The position numbers were made by a program, and so were the translations under genes. Shown one piece after another: positions 35,625-48,557 of a stretch of DNA of 64,000 bases. This DNA is from Loxodes magnus (Eukaryota; Ciliophora; Karyorelictea; Loxodida; Loxodidae), in assembly GCA_946699065.1 (NCBI GenBank), contig CAMPDV010000204.1:62001-126000 (forward strand), given 5' to 3'. Every line of letters starts with the position of its first letter. The stretch's first letter is position 1. The notes under the pieces are model-generated. The model saw only the letters and a program-made list of their open reading frames with translations. It was not told the DNA's origin and did not search any database.

Positions 35625-37262
35625 ATGTAGTCAGAATTTAACTGTCCTAAATGCAATATCTAGTTCAACTATAAGGCTAATGTACCTTAGATTCTTCAAT
35701 GTAGACATAACTTGTGTAAAAAATGTTGCTTTGAGTTGTTTTAAAAATAATAAAAAATAACTTGCCATGTTCAAAATTGTGGCTAGTAAACTTTAGATGA
35801 TCCTTTAGATCTTGAAGTTAATAATGATTTAATAAATAGAATGAAATAAAACGCATCGAATAATTGCAAAACTCATTAAAGGTAAATCACTTACTACTGT
35901 TTTGATGATTTATAATTTTTATGTTAGAAATGTATTGAAACTAATCCTCATACAAATCATAAAGTTAAAGAAATATTTGAAACTTAATAAGAACTTAAAA
36001 CTTAAATTCCTTAATATATCTAAAATATAAAAGAGAAGTAAAATATAATATAGAGTAACTGTTAATAAATTTAGTAAATAAGATAATAAATCATAATAAA
36101 AGATTAGGAATTTAAATAGTTTATTTAATAAGAAGCAGAATAAGCTATTGAGTTAATAAATAATAAAAGAAACTTTTATTACTAGGAACATTAAGAATTA
36201 ACTGATGAGTTATTAAAGGAGATAGATAAAAGATGTTAGAATTGATAAGAAATTTAAAATAAATTAAGAGAATAAAATATTCAAGTTTCAAATAATCCTA
36301 TAGAAGTAATTGAGCTTTAGTAAAAACTATAAGATATTTTAAAATGAGGAGAAGATTAAATATAGCAAAAAGAGATATAATAGATAAACTAAATAAAGTT
36401 TAATGAATATAATAAAGTATAAATAAATTTCTAGATAGATGTTTAGCAGTTTCACAAAGATTTGCAAACTATAATTAAAAAAGGAAACTTAAACGAGTTT
36501 AAGATTCTTTTATTTGCAGTTAATGATACAAATATTATAGTGAAATATAACGTTGAAAAGGGAACTTCTGAAAAAATTCAAGTAAATACTTAGATTTTTT
36601 CAATCCATTATAGAGCATTATAAATAGCAGAAGATACTTTAGTAGTTACAGGTGGATGTGCAAATAGCACACATAGTAATAGAATATCAATAATAAAAGA
36701 TACTAAAGTTTAAGAATATCAAATGATTATTCCAAGAAGAGGTCACAGTTTAGCATTTGATAAACATAGAAATTAACTACTTATAATATCTGGCTATAAT
36801 GGTTAATATTTAAAGGAAAGCGAAGTGTTTAATTTGAAAACTTTAAAATCTTCAAAAATAGCTGATATACCAGAAGCTTCTAATATGGGCAGTGCAGTAA
36901 TATTTAATGATATTTTATATAATTTTGGAGGATATAATGGTTCAAAATATTCGTAGAGTATATAGCAATATGAAATAAATAATGATAGATGATCTAAACT
37001 ATAAATTTAACTACCTCAAGGTTCTTACACTCTTTCAGTTTTTGTTAATAAATAAATTTATATTTTTGATAATAATAATAACTTAACTTAAGTCAAAATT
37101 TTAGAAAATGGAAAATTAACTTAAGTAGGATAAAAATACTTAAATAATTATGTATCAACAATTCCACTTTGTAAAAACAACTAAATTTATTTTTACGATG
37201 ATGGTTTAAAATTATCGTTATTTGATGTGTAGAGTTTAAAGTGGGAAAATAAAAATATTTGA
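35625..37262 (+). CDS. RING/B-box/coiled-coil/kelch protein K2 (TRIM-like)
   Basis: ATG at 35,625 to TGA at 37,260-37,262; exactly the same length as K1 (546 codons) with all RING and B-box residues kept. I count only about a dozen base differences from K1. Two are TAA/TAG swaps (35,688-35,690 and 36,963-36,965), which are silent only if both codons mean Gln. A few are amino acid changes, such as Val to Ala just after TGGC, Leu to Pro before RRGH, and Cys to Gly before SAVIF. The three internal TGAs are at the same codons. Role as for K1: a probable E3 ligase with a kelch substrate-binding domain. A recent duplicate of, or converted by, K1. Confidence 0.8.
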
Positions 37263-38085
37263 AAACTAAAATAAACGATTTTAATATAATATTAATCTTA
37301 ATATTTTTTACATTAATTTACTCATTATATGTATATATATATTTTTTAAAATAAAAGTATTTTAATATTATATATATGTAGATATTTTTAACTTTCAAAA
37401 ATTTTTTATTTTTCTTAGACTAAAAATTAATTTTATAATTGAATATAAAAGATAAATTTTAATTGATGCATTCAGATATATTTCAAACTCTTCCATCAAC
37501 CTAGAAAAATTTTTCGGAGGTTATGTAAAGATTTTAATTTTTTTTATCAGATCTTGACTAATTCTCTTTTTTTATGTTCTATTTTACAGTATTACTATGT
37601 TTTTTCCCAATAATTATACTAGTTTCATTCTAATTTCTCATGTTACTTCTTATCCTTTTATTAGTAATTATAGCTAATATTTGAAACTTCTAATATTTTT
37701 GTAGTTTTATGAATTGCAATAGAAGCAACTTTTCTCTCATAGTTTTACTTTTTCAAACTTTATTTTTTTATTTTCCTTCTATCACTTCTAAAATCTTGCG
37801 TTTGTCATTTTTGCTATTTCCGAACTATCTTCTCTATTCTTTCAACTTACTATCTGTTTCAAGTTTTAGTTTATATATTTACTATTTAGCTTTATAACAT
37901 TATATGCTTTTAAATCTTCTTCTGTGAAATGATTCTGAATCCATTTCTTCATGCTTATTAAGATTTTCAATTGTTTAGCGTTATTCTTCTTAAATCTTTT
38001 GATATTTTCTTGTAAGAATAAGATATTATATAAAATGGTGCCTTAATATTAGCAGATCTCTTCTTCAAAACCTATTCCTAGTAGG
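37263..38085. other. Spacer between K2 and the ORF1-like remnant
   Basis: Almost identical to 23,605-24,425; A/T-rich 3' flank of K2 with no gene recognised. Confidence 0.5.
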
Positions 38086-38715
38086 ATGAATCCAATAATC
38101 TCTACCTTCTTAGATGGAGAATTAAAATTTGACAAAGGCAATCATTGGACTTAATGAACGAATTTAAGAACTGACCAACACTATGGAAATTCTAAAATCT
38201 GAAAACTCAATTTTAAGTTAGAAGATAGACTTAAACCTATCCCTGTAAATTTAAGGAAGAATCTCATAGAAAAAATAGATCGTAAAGGAAATTTAAAGCT
38301 CTAGAAATTCTAAACCAGAAAAACTATAGTATCTCAGCTATCCAATGGATATAGAACAACAACCGATAGCATAAGGGGTTCCATATCAGAAAGTAGTATA
38401 AGTTGGTATTGCAAACAGTCAGAAAATAAAGACGGAACTGCTGCAAATTTAATAAAAATAAAAGAAAATAATATAAAATAAATGGAAAGATATATTTTAA
38501 ATATACTGTATAAGTTAAAGCTAGCTTTATCGGAAAAAAATGCTTTAGCTGGACGAATAAGCTCATTATATCAAATAAGCAGTCAATTAAATAGAAATTA
38601 ATAAGATTTAACATATCGGAAAAAATTAAGAAGAGAAGTCTTTAAATTTTCTAGACTCATGACAGTGAAGTTCCAAGTCAATTTGAGGTGAACATTAATT
38701 TAATAAAAAACTAAT
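38086..38715 (+). pseudogene. ORF1/Gag-like remnant, copy 2
   Basis: Near-identical to the copy at 24,426 as far as about 38,630, then more diverged. Coiled coil followed by a zinc-knuckle-like region; broken. The minus-strand open frame at 38,324-38,614 is a shadow. Confidence 0.4.
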
Positions 38716-38716
38716 A

Positions 38717-39021
38717 TTATAGAGAGCATAGCCCTACAAAAGTGTGCCATCCTTTAATTAAAGTTTTTTAAATTTTAAAAAGGTTTTACATTACAGTCTT
38801 ATCCAGTGCTAGCATTCCTTGGAATATCCTGACTTCTATAGGGTCAGTGTCGGAGTGCTGCCCTAAGAAACCATAGTACCTGGCATCATTCAGCAAAACG
38901 TTACTTGATCCCCCAGTCTTATTTTACTTTTCTCCTGCCAAGACAAATATTCCATTCTTCGCATTGATTATTTCCTGGTAACGGAGTTAAAATCAATCAC
39001 ATTGGAAGGATTTTTCCTCTC
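38717..39021 (-). repeat. SINE-like element A, copy 7
   Basis: Minus-strand copy in the same position as copy 5 of the first composite unit, with the same worn tail. Confidence 0.7.
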
Positions 39022-39814
39022 TTTTTAAATTATATGAAATATATTAATTTGTGTCAAACTAAATAAAGATGACATCACAATAATAAATTATGTTATATTA
39101 TGCTAACAGTATTTAATTGTTTGTAAAAACTTACCAATAAGTTTTAGTACATTCAGAAACCTCTTAATACAATCATTAATTAATCTATTTTATAGATTTT
39201 AATTTAGAGTTTGAGTTACAATTAATATATAGCAGCCATCTGATTATTTCTAAGATTATAAAATTTTCAAATGCATCTACTTATTAGAAATTTATAAAAA
39301 TCCTTTTTATAATCCTCGATATCATTTTTTTATTTACTATAATAATAAGATAATAATTAATAATCGTTTTTATAAAAAAGTTTATTCCAGATAGATAAAT
39401 TATTTTAAATGATATATATTAAATATAGTAAATAAAAAATTAGTTTATATAAGTTTGATTATTAGAATAATATATTGCACATTATTTTTCAGATATCAAC
39501 TATCATCTTTAAAAAAGATATATTTAGATACTCTATTTTATATCCATATATTACATTGAAAGTTATGCTAATTCAAATGTAATAAAAGGGGGATGGTGTT
39601 TGAAAAAATTTCTTATATTATTAATTTTTTACTAACTAATAAATAAAATAATTTAAAATTATAAATCAAGGAATGGCTGAAAAAGATTTACTATTTGCAT
39701 AAATTCTTGAATGTAAAGAAAATATTTAGAAATAAGTATGATTGCTTCGCATTAAAATATTATTAGTATAAAAAGGAAATTATTATGTTTTTATGATAAA
39801 TAAATAAATAAATT
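39022..39814 (-). repeat. Region X copy 4 (left part only)
   Basis: Matches 25,380-26,150 and, inverted, 55,290-56,040. The part with the conserved peptide is missing; element D replaces it after an (ATAA)n run. Confidence 0.5.
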
Positions 39815-40316
39815 TGATTATAGAGCGCGTAGCACTCTCGTTGGTGCGCAGCTCTTTAAAAAAAATGTTCCATACTGACAAGAATGTTTATTACTGATAA
39901 AATTATCAGATACTGGTAGACCTTGTTCAATACTGGTATAATTATTCAGTACTGATAAAAATGTTCAATACTGATATAATTTTAGAATACTCGTAATCTT
40001 TAATACTTGCTGGAGGTCCAAGGACATGGCAGGATTGTGTCTCATTGCATCACCAAAGCAGAGGACGACATGTGTCAATTATGGGTACTTAAATTCTCCA
40101 CCTCTGATGAAGCTCGCAATATTATTTCTTTTTAGTTCCAGAATTAAAAATAAACGAAACCAAGCCAAGCCAGTGTCGAAGGTCTAAGAATCTTATGTCT
40201 CGAGGCCAAACCAAAGCAGAGGAAGACATAAAGTCGATTATGGGTACTTAACTTCCCCAACCTATGATGAAGATGACCTTGTTGTTCACCTTCGAACAAC
40301 TATGGCGGTTTTAAAA
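39815..40316 (-). repeat. SINE-like element D, copy 1
   Basis: Minus-strand element, about 500 bases. Its 3' end (left) is the same tail as in A and B. Next comes a minisatellite of about eight tactgRtaaaaatgttca-like units (39,866-39,985), then a duplicated block of about 75 bases with caaagcagagga and tatgggtacttaa (near 40,050 and 40,215). It ends in a perfect 7-base-pair hairpin, gttgttcaccttcgaacaac (about 40,284-40,303). The inverted twin is at 53,884. Confidence 0.8.
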
Positions 40317-40731
40317 AATTATAATAATGATAGTCAATATATAAGAAGAAGTAAATAAAGATATTAAATCAATTAGTAAGAATTAAAAGATATTAAAGAA
40401 TAGAAACATTTGAAAGTTGTCTGATCTTTTTTTATATCAATCTGCTGCTGCTTCAAATTATACTGATTTTCCATCCAGTGTTAAGTAGTATACATAATAT
40501 GGTGCAGATATCTTATAGATCAGTATTAATTATTATGATACAATTTTGCTAATATTTGTGCTAATATATAGTCTAATTCCTTCTTCTAACTTTTAACATT
40601 TTAAAATTCTTGACAAAATTAAGATTTAGTTTTAGTGATATTGCTTAATAGGAGTTATAGGTATTTAAAAATTTAGAGCTCTTTCTTTTTTTACATCTAT
40701 TTCATAGATTTATTATATATATATAATAAGG
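40317..40731. other. Unique A/T-rich stretch
   Basis: No gene or shared repeat recognised. Confidence 0.5.
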
Positions 40732-41114
40732 ATGTCTGTGGTCGGGGGAACAATTAGGTAATCTGGTGAAGTGTATACTGCATTGCGAGTAATCTTGCAC
40801 TAGATACTACCACGGTGAAGGGTGACAAACTCATGAAGATGCACATCTAACTTACCTGAGGGTTCTCTAGAATTATAAATATTGACTGACGGGCAATCTA
40901 ATATCATTAATAACCAATTCTTATTTGAATCTTATTCAAGAAGATTTGAGGATTTGCATCAAGAATAATCTTTAAAATGTAGATTCCTCATATGGAGAAG
41001 CTGATGAGATTCATTGGACGGCTAAAATGACATCATGAAATATGAAAACACTTGTTTTAATTTTAAAAATTAATATTGAAAGAACTGCGCGTCCACAAAG
41101 TGCTACGCATTCTA
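40732..41114 (+). repeat. SINE-like element B, copy 3
   Basis: Head gtctgtggtcgggggaacaa and tail aactgcgcgtccacaaagtg...gctacgcattctaaatt. Lies outside the kelch block, so element B moves on its own. Confidence 0.75.
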
Positions 41115-41169
41115 AATTAAATTGATTTATTATTTATTCATTTATTTAATTTTAACTACAAAATATTTT

Positions 41170-41460
41170 TGGGAATGGAAACTCCTTTCTAGTTAGACGA
41201 CCCGAAGATCTCTTTTTAAAGAATAACGGGGATATCCTGTTGTGTTCCAGACACAGCTTCCAGGGAGCTCCATCACTATGAGCAGCCAGGCTTCAAGCCC
41301 CTATCAAGAGCGGATAATCTCGAAGACAGAGTTCCCTTCATAAAATGACTCTGACCAGGGACTTTCTCAGCAACAGGAAATGAACTTGTTCCTAGCCATA
41401 AAGCCAGAAAGTTTAGTCAAGAAGACAATTCTCAGCATCCACCATCTTTTTAATTATATT
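41170..41460 (+). repeat. Dispersed repeat C, copy 3
   Basis: Most G+C-rich of the three C copies. Contains ccaggcttcaagcccctatc, which is B-box-promoter-like (inference), and ends ccatctttttaattatatt. Confidence 0.7.
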
Positions 41461-42240
41461 GATTTATTATTTATTTATATTAATCTTTCTCTTTTTCGTA
41501 ATCAAATTTAATTTTAAGCTATATTTGAATCAATTTTATTTATTATTGAAGTGATATCTTTTTAAACAGTTCAAGGTACTAATTCTCCTCCATATTCCAT
41601 TCCAGGTAAAGTAAAAAATCGACAAAAGTTTTAAAAATGTCAAAGTGTCACTTTTTTATACCTTATCAATTAATAAACATCTTTTTGTTGTGGTTAAATA
41701 TTTAAACCCTGTTTTTTACAGCGAACCTGAGTTTCTTTTTTTAATACAATAATATTCCTAAATATGTGACTAATTGTATTTCAATGCCTGACTTGCTGCT
41801 CACCAAGGTTTATACTGATCCACATGAAAAACCTTGCATTACTCCATTATTATTCTAAAATCTTCTTAATTACGTTTCTTCTATTAGAAAAGATGAATTT
41901 AAGCTATTAAAAATTACTAAGAAGCATTTATAAGGTCTAGAAGAAGTTTTAACCTTTCTAATTAACCAAAGAGCAATTTTCTCTCTATAGAATCGAACGT
42001 TTTCTTCATGTCTATTAAAGTTACTAGTAATTTGGTTTTCCCTTTGCTTATTTACTAAATATGTCTGCTATTTACACAATAACTCAAATTTCATTGTTGT
42101 TTGTTTCTTTTTCAAAAATCCCATTTTACTTTCAAATAGTTCATACTATCAATTTATATAATTTCTTTGTAAGGGCTTTATTATATAATTTTAGTACCTT
42201 TTTTATTAATTAATTAAAATATAATAGTTACAATATTTAA
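41461..42240 (-). mobile_element. LINE copy L6, truncated
   Basis: Minus-strand fragment matching part of L3 (for example ctcctccatattcc and the text after it, compare 16,060-16,200). It covers only part of the reverse transcriptase region and is heavily worn. Confidence 0.5.
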
Positions 42241-42429
42241 GAATATTGAGACATAGTTGCAATAAATATAGCTTAGACTATAAATATTAAAAATATGCTG
42301 AAAGATAAAAGTTTGTAAATTTCAATCATTTCTTCTTGTTCTTTCACTATCATATATTTTTATTTATTTTCTTGATTAAATTTTTCTTTTTTTCCCTCTA
42401 GAAAATCTTCTAATAATTCATCTTGTAGT

Positions 42430-45400
42430 TTAAACATTTCAAGACGCTTTTTGAGTAATTTGAAATTAAAATTTTTGATTAATTTGTCTATTTTAGGAAT
42501 TTTATTTTTTGAAAGATGTTTGCTTATATAGTTTTAGTCATAAAGAATTAGTTTCTTCTTGTCTTTTTCTTTAAAAACTTTATGACTTTCGAATTCCTCA
42601 ATAATATCTGCATAGTATTAGCATTCAAAAATATGATCAGTTTCATCAAAATCTTAGCCACATAAGCAAATAATACTATATCTAACGTTAATGTGGCGAT
42701 TACTAAGTTCTTATTGAAAATTATAAGAAAAAGTCCTCAGTTTATAGATAGAAATAGTCTCTCTAATATAGTGTTTATTATATTTGGTATAAGTAATTTC
42801 AGGAAATACACTTTAATTATTTTCTATTTAGTCTATAATTCTTTTTGCTGTTGGCATAAGTGTATTCCTAGAGAGACATTCCATTAAGAATTTATGTTTT
42901 ATTTTTTATTCTGTGAGCTTATAAAAATCCATATTATTCTAAACATGTGACATGTCAAAATTATACAAATCGATACATTTCTTTATATGTTTCTAGTATG
43001 GTAAATTAAATTTAGTGCATTTTTCTAATAGAAAAGCAGTATCTGAGTTAGGATTTTCTTTGCTATATTACATTAATTTTTAATAAAAGTGCATTAAATT
43101 TTTAGTTGCTATATGTGTAAAAGGAAGCCAGTTTAGGTCAATAAAGCATGACTCATTTAATGTGAATTCTTAAGATCTAAACGCCTATCTTAAGATAAGT
43201 CTTTACGATTTTGTTATCTTGTTTTTTATTCCTTTAATTCCAGAAATAGTAGCTCACGGAGTAATATCATTTCCATATTCAACCTTAGGCAAAATAAAAG
43301 TTCTAAAAAGAGTTTTGAAGTTGAGAGGGGATACTAATCCATATTTAGAAAGTATTGCAGTAGCTTTTTAAATAGCTACTCTGTATTTGGTAGCTACTGC
43401 TGTACAATGTAATTTGTAATTTTATTTTATTCCTAACTAATATCCTAAATAGGTAACTTCATCTTTTTAAGCAATTGGAATCCCATTGAGCTTTATATTA
43501 ATAGAAAGTTAGCTTTCTTTTCATTTATTTTTTTTAAAGAATTCTATTACTTCACATTTGGCTACATTAATTGTAAATTTTACTCAATCAAAAACTATAG
43601 ATGTAGCTTGTAATTATTTTTAGGCATTTTTCTAGGAAGAAGACAATTGGATTAAGTGTCAGCGAAGGCTCGTACTACGAAAGTTTTAGATAATATTTGA
43701 AATCCTAATTTCTTCTGATTATCTTCTAAATATCTTATAACAATATCATAGTATAAAATTGCAAGTACAGGTGCATGACTACTTCCTTATAATACTCCAT
43801 TATTATATTTAATTATTCTTGTAATATATCCATCAATTATAAACTTAGCATCAACATTATCGTAAAAAGATTCTAGTGCCAATATTAGATTCAAAGGTAG
43901 CCTTAGTCTTTTAATATGATCAAAAAGTAATTTCCTAGATATGCTATCAAACATTTTTTCTACATCTATTAAAGTAGCAATTAATTACTTTTTATGGGGC
44001 CATCTACGATGCAAGTCTATAATTTACTAAATTGTTAAAATTTGCTAAGTAGTGGAGCGTTTACGAATAAATCCAAATTAGGCTGGATGTAAAATGTTTC
44101 GTTCATAAATATAATTATAAAGTCGTTATGTTAGTGCTTTATCATAAATTTTGAGTAGACAGTTCAATAAAGCTATAGTTCGTCAATTACACCAATTACT
44201 TTTGCTTCTTTTTTTGAAAATCGGAAGAATGTTTATTTTTTTCATTGCATTAAGTATTTTAAATGTTCTAAGCATGTTATTAATGAAACTTGGAATAATT
44301 TGATGCAAATCTTAACCTCCATATTTAATAAGTTCAGCTTTTAGACCATCATTACATGTAGCTTTATTATTTGCAAGCTAAGATATAATTTTTTTAATTT
44401 CAAATCACGTAAAAAGAGGCATATTTTATAAATGACTTAATTTCTAATTTAAGATAAAAGATTTATTTCTAAATATTTCCTCTATTTTTCTATTTGAGAA
44501 GTCAAATTCTATCTTACTTATTTTCGAATGTTTATCAAAAACGTTAGTTTCCCAATTTTCAATAAATTGCTGTTGTTAGTTAAAATTAAAATTCATCTAA
44601 TTACGCATTTTAGGGTTTATCAGGTTTTTAGCTTGTTCAAACATTATTTAAGCATTTTACTAAGATCTTTATGTTTTTCCTTAGCTTTTTATTTTTTTCA
44701 TTTCCAAAATTTGTGAAGATAACGCTTATAAGATTAAATTTTAAGCTAGTTAAGTTTGGAAACTTCTTAATTATAACGTTCATACAAAGCTAATGCGTCC
44801 TAATATGCAATATTATCCTTTTTTGCTTGAGCAAATAACGTAGCTAAGTAACTTGGCAATTGATAATAGTTTTTTCTTTTATTTTAAGATCCAAGTGCAA
44901 TCTCAGCATTATAACTAATAAGATCGCAGATGAATTAGTACTAATTTTAAACATCGTTTTAATCAAGTTACTAGAATTGATAAAATTATCCCAAAAATAG
45001 ATTTTAATAATAGTTTCTCGTTTCCAAATCCTATAGTTTAGAAATTTTAAAGAGTAATCGTTATTGCTAATCTTATTCACTTCTTTTTAAATTATAATTT
45101 AATGTAATACTTAATGGAAAATGGTCAGTATACAAACCCGAATCTTGGATAACTTTATAGTCAACGAAATCATCAGAATTTAAATGTTAAGTTGCCAAGA
45201 AGTAGTCATTACAATAGCATTAATTATTCGCTCTATGAATAAATGTGTTGAACTCATTATCATTTAAAATTATTAATTCATTTGCTTCTATAAAGTCTAG
45301 TAATATTTAAGTATTATTATTTATTTTGTCATGAGTTATTACCATAGTTAGGAAGTAAGGCATTAAAGTTGCCACAAAGGATAGTATGGTTCTAGTCGCT

Positions 45401-45800
45401 ATTATTTATGATATTATTAAGGTATTCATATGCAATGTCCTTACAAATATTTGGCTTTTCATTTGTAGGCAAATAACATGATGCGATTATTAAATTTCCA
45501 ACTCTCACGCTTATAAAATGTCCAGGAAGATTTGAGAAATCTAATTCATTTTAACAAGAATCAAGCTACTTTTTTTACTAATAGACATACTCCACCTGCA
45601 CGATTATTTGCGTTTTAGTAATAGGTACGATATTATTCTATAACAATTGAGCAATATGTTTATTACTAGCATTTTTCGTTTATTGAAAAATGTCAAATTA
45701 ATTATCAAGGATGAATTATTATAATGCCACCTGTTTACTAGCTATTGAACTTATATTTACATGTCCTATTTTTATTTTCTTAGATTCTTGCGCTCCACCA
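42430..45800 (-). pseudogene. LINE endonuclease/reverse transcriptase (ORF2-like), L7
   Basis: Apurinic-type endonuclease: IKIGHVNISSIA start (about 45,780), SCYLPTNEKP, ILCGNFNA (about 45,360; normally GDFN) and TDHFPLSI (about 45,117). Reverse transcriptase: NNKATCNDGLKAELIK, ILPIFKKRSKSN, N-[TGA]-RTIALLN at 44,183-44,185, HPAQFGFIRKRST, ATLIDVEKMFDSI and GVLQGSSHAPVLAI, then FADT where FADD is usual. After it come LGYQLGIK, PKVEYGNDITP-[TGA]-A (43,254-43,256) and D-L-N-W-L-P (TGG, 43,128-43,130). A CCHC-type finger, CLCGQDFDETDHIFEC, is at 42,621-42,668. Together these nick the target and copy the RNA into it. Register changes and the damaged catalytic Asp make it a pseudogene. Confidence 0.8.
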
Positions 45801-48550
45801 GGAGCCCTCTCTAATATATGCTAATATATTTTAGTCCCTTATGAATCTCTTTAAATATGTACAAGTTCTTTTTTATACTCAGGGTGCTGGTGGAAATATT
45901 AGATTAAAATGTAAATTACTTAATCGAATAAGATTCTAGTAGTTTATTGTCTATTTTAATAACATTTTAGGTACTATCTACAGTGCCTTGAGTTAATTCT
46001 TTATTAATTGTTATATACCTTCCTTGAACATTGCTCATTTAATATTAATTCCTCCTTCACGAACCTTGTCTGATAAAGTTTTAGAGTTGAGGAGATTGAA
46101 AATTTTATTAACGTATTATCTTTTCACTTTCTCTTTCATTTTTTCATTTAATAGTGCGTTTAGCTGGAGGAATTTAAATTCCATCTTCTTCATGTTTTCT
46201 TTTGAAAGGATTTGATTATTTGATAACAGTGCGATTCTAGTTTTCAATATAATTAATGTTTGTTTAGCTCACTTAATCTTTTTATCAAGGTTTGGTTTTT
46301 AGATCAAATAATTATTTCATTAATTATTCATTAATTTCTTACTATTTTCTTAAGTTTTACTCAAACTTTTAATTGTTACAAATGAAGTTCATATTTAGCT
46401 AATGAAAGAATTACTGGAGTTTTATATAATTCTCATCAAGCAAACTTGTCTAGCAAAATTGATTTTATTATTCAATTTTTTTTGTACTAGATGCTAATTT
46501 CTTATTTTCTTAATATAATTTCTTCTAGTTTTCTAAGTTATTCTAGGTATTTAAAATAAATTCCATATTAAGTTAATGATATGTTTATTGTAGTTTTTAG
46601 TGATTTATATCTATAAAGTTTGTTTGACAAAATTTTTAACTTTATTCCAATTTTTCAGTGTTAGCTTCAACTTCTTAATGTTATCATTAAACTTAAATTT
46701 CCTAATCTTATTATAAATTAATTGTTTAGATAATTTTATTTTCTACATTACATTTTATTTAAAGGTTTTAATCTGTCTAAATTTATTTATTTTAGCTTAG
46801 TAATTCTGTTTAAGTAGAATTTTCTGCTGTTTATTAAAGTTTGAGATAATATTGTTTTTATATGTCTATATTACATTTTTCTATGGTTAGTAGTTATTAT
46901 ATATTACAACTTTTTAAGTGTTAAATTTCATTATGCTTTTAAGATAGCAATATTTGGAATTCCATATCTTTCTATTATAATTCTTCTTGAAACTCCATGT
47001 TTTATTTCAAATTCTACTAATTTTATATTTTTAGCTGATTATTTAAAGTTATTAGCTGTTTTATAGTTATTTTTCTTTATTTATAAGTCATTAATTTTAA
47101 ATGATCAACTATTGGTTTTGGGCTTTAGTTTCCGATAATTCAAACCCAATAGTCTTCTTTTACTAAGAGATTTCGTAATATAATTACTAAATGTAATCAA
47201 ATTTAGATAATTATTTTTTATATAGCTCAAGTTCTTCTAAAACATCCTATAAACTAGATTAAGACATATACAAGAATTCATACGAGCTAGTTTATGTCGA
47301 AGAATTTTAAATGATTATTGAAGATTAATTGGATTTTTAAGGAACTAATGAATGACTTCTTATCTACTCTTAAAATTTATCTATTTAATAGATTTAATTA
47401 ATTTCATCAGTTTATGCAGTTTAACTATTATATTGAGAAATACAATCTGTTTAAATTTCTATCTCTTTAGATTTATTTTGCTTTTTTCCAAAAATTAATT
47501 AATTACATTTCAACTATAGTTATTACTTTTAGTATTTAGATTTTAGTATTTAATTTTAATTTTAAATTTTCTTTAATTTCTTGAAAGCTTTATTTACATA
47601 CATTTTGTACTATTCTATTACTGCTTCATACTTACTTAAAATCCTTTAATTAGTTTGATCCTGATTTTCTTAAGCTTATAGAAATTTTTAATTAAAAATA
47701 ATTAGATTATTTTATAGATTTTATATTTATTATTCAAGTTCTTTAATCTAATTTAAGAACTATTTTTTACTAGTTTCAAACTCTTATTCCTAGGATTACA
47801 TTTGAATCTTTACTTCAGTAAGTTAGGCTTAAAGTTATATGTTTTTGATTTCAAGATTATTTAGATTTTTTATATTTTAATTTTCTTAATTCTTTTGGTT
47901 TAAAAGATTGTTGAATTTATAATTTGAGTACTATACATGATTATACTCTAAGTTTTAAGTAAATATGGATCATTTTATAATTCCTTTATTATTTTCATTT
48001 TGATTATTTAAAGTATTTTCTGAATCTTAAATATCTTTATTAATCCCCCTATTATTTAAATTTCCTGAAGATATTTTTCATATCTTTTATTAAATTGTGG
48101 CGGCAAAATTTGCTTTCTTTTGATAAGTATATTTCTCAACTTTTAAAATGCGCTTCAACTGGTGACATCGCTCCAAGGAATATTTAAGTTATCTTAGTGG
48201 AACCCTAAGAAAAGTATTTATTGTCTATTAGCTACATTGTTTTAGTATTTATCTTATTAAATTGGCTATTCATTTTATTTACTTCAGTTGCAGCGTTTCC
48301 AAATTCTAGATTTATGAAGGTGTAAACATCTGCCTATGCTTTTTTTATAAGATCACAGCTTCTTTATTGTTAGATAAAGAAGAGTCGCTAAGAGTTTAAA
48401 TTAGCGATTTTTAATTAGTTTCCATTTTTTTTCGATTTCATAGCAAATTGAAGTTTAATTTCACTTATTAACACTATACTAAAAATTTATAGCAAGAATT
48501 TAGCAAATAAAATTACAAAATTCTGCAAGAGTGTAACTTTATCATTTAAA
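45801..48550 (-). pseudogene. Region upstream of the L7 endonuclease, ORF1-like
   Basis: Gln/Lys/Asn-rich on the minus strand. Near 46,100-46,200 it reads NEKMKEKVKRQYVNKIF and SDKVREGGINIK, which runs in the same general register toward the endonuclease. Near 46,928-47,027 it reads a helix-turn-helix-like peptide (VEFEIKHGVSRRIIIERYG), unusual for a LINE. The rest, to about 48.5 kb, is low-complexity. Whether this is the LINE's own ORF1 or an older gene beside it is unclear. Confidence 0.35.
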
Positions 48551-48557
48551 CATAAAT

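Larger units (their letters stand above)
42300..48550 (-). mobile_element. LINE copy L7, the most complete element
   Basis: Minus-strand non-LTR retrotransposon. In reading order it has an upstream basic/coiled-coil region (about 48.1-45.9 kb), an endonuclease, a reverse transcriptase and a C-terminal zinc finger (ending near 42.4 kb). It is the reference for the other LINE copies and the only one in which the endonuclease is recognisable. At least two single-base register changes occur within the endonuclease, one in a run of seven A near 45,570, so this copy is inactive as it stands. Its 5' side abuts the truncated 5' end of L8. Confidence 0.75.

Noticed and set aside
41170-41460. tRNA gene inside repeat C
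   Set aside because: A B-box-like GGCTTCAAGCC is present in one copy only, with no cloverleaf or A box that I could fit.
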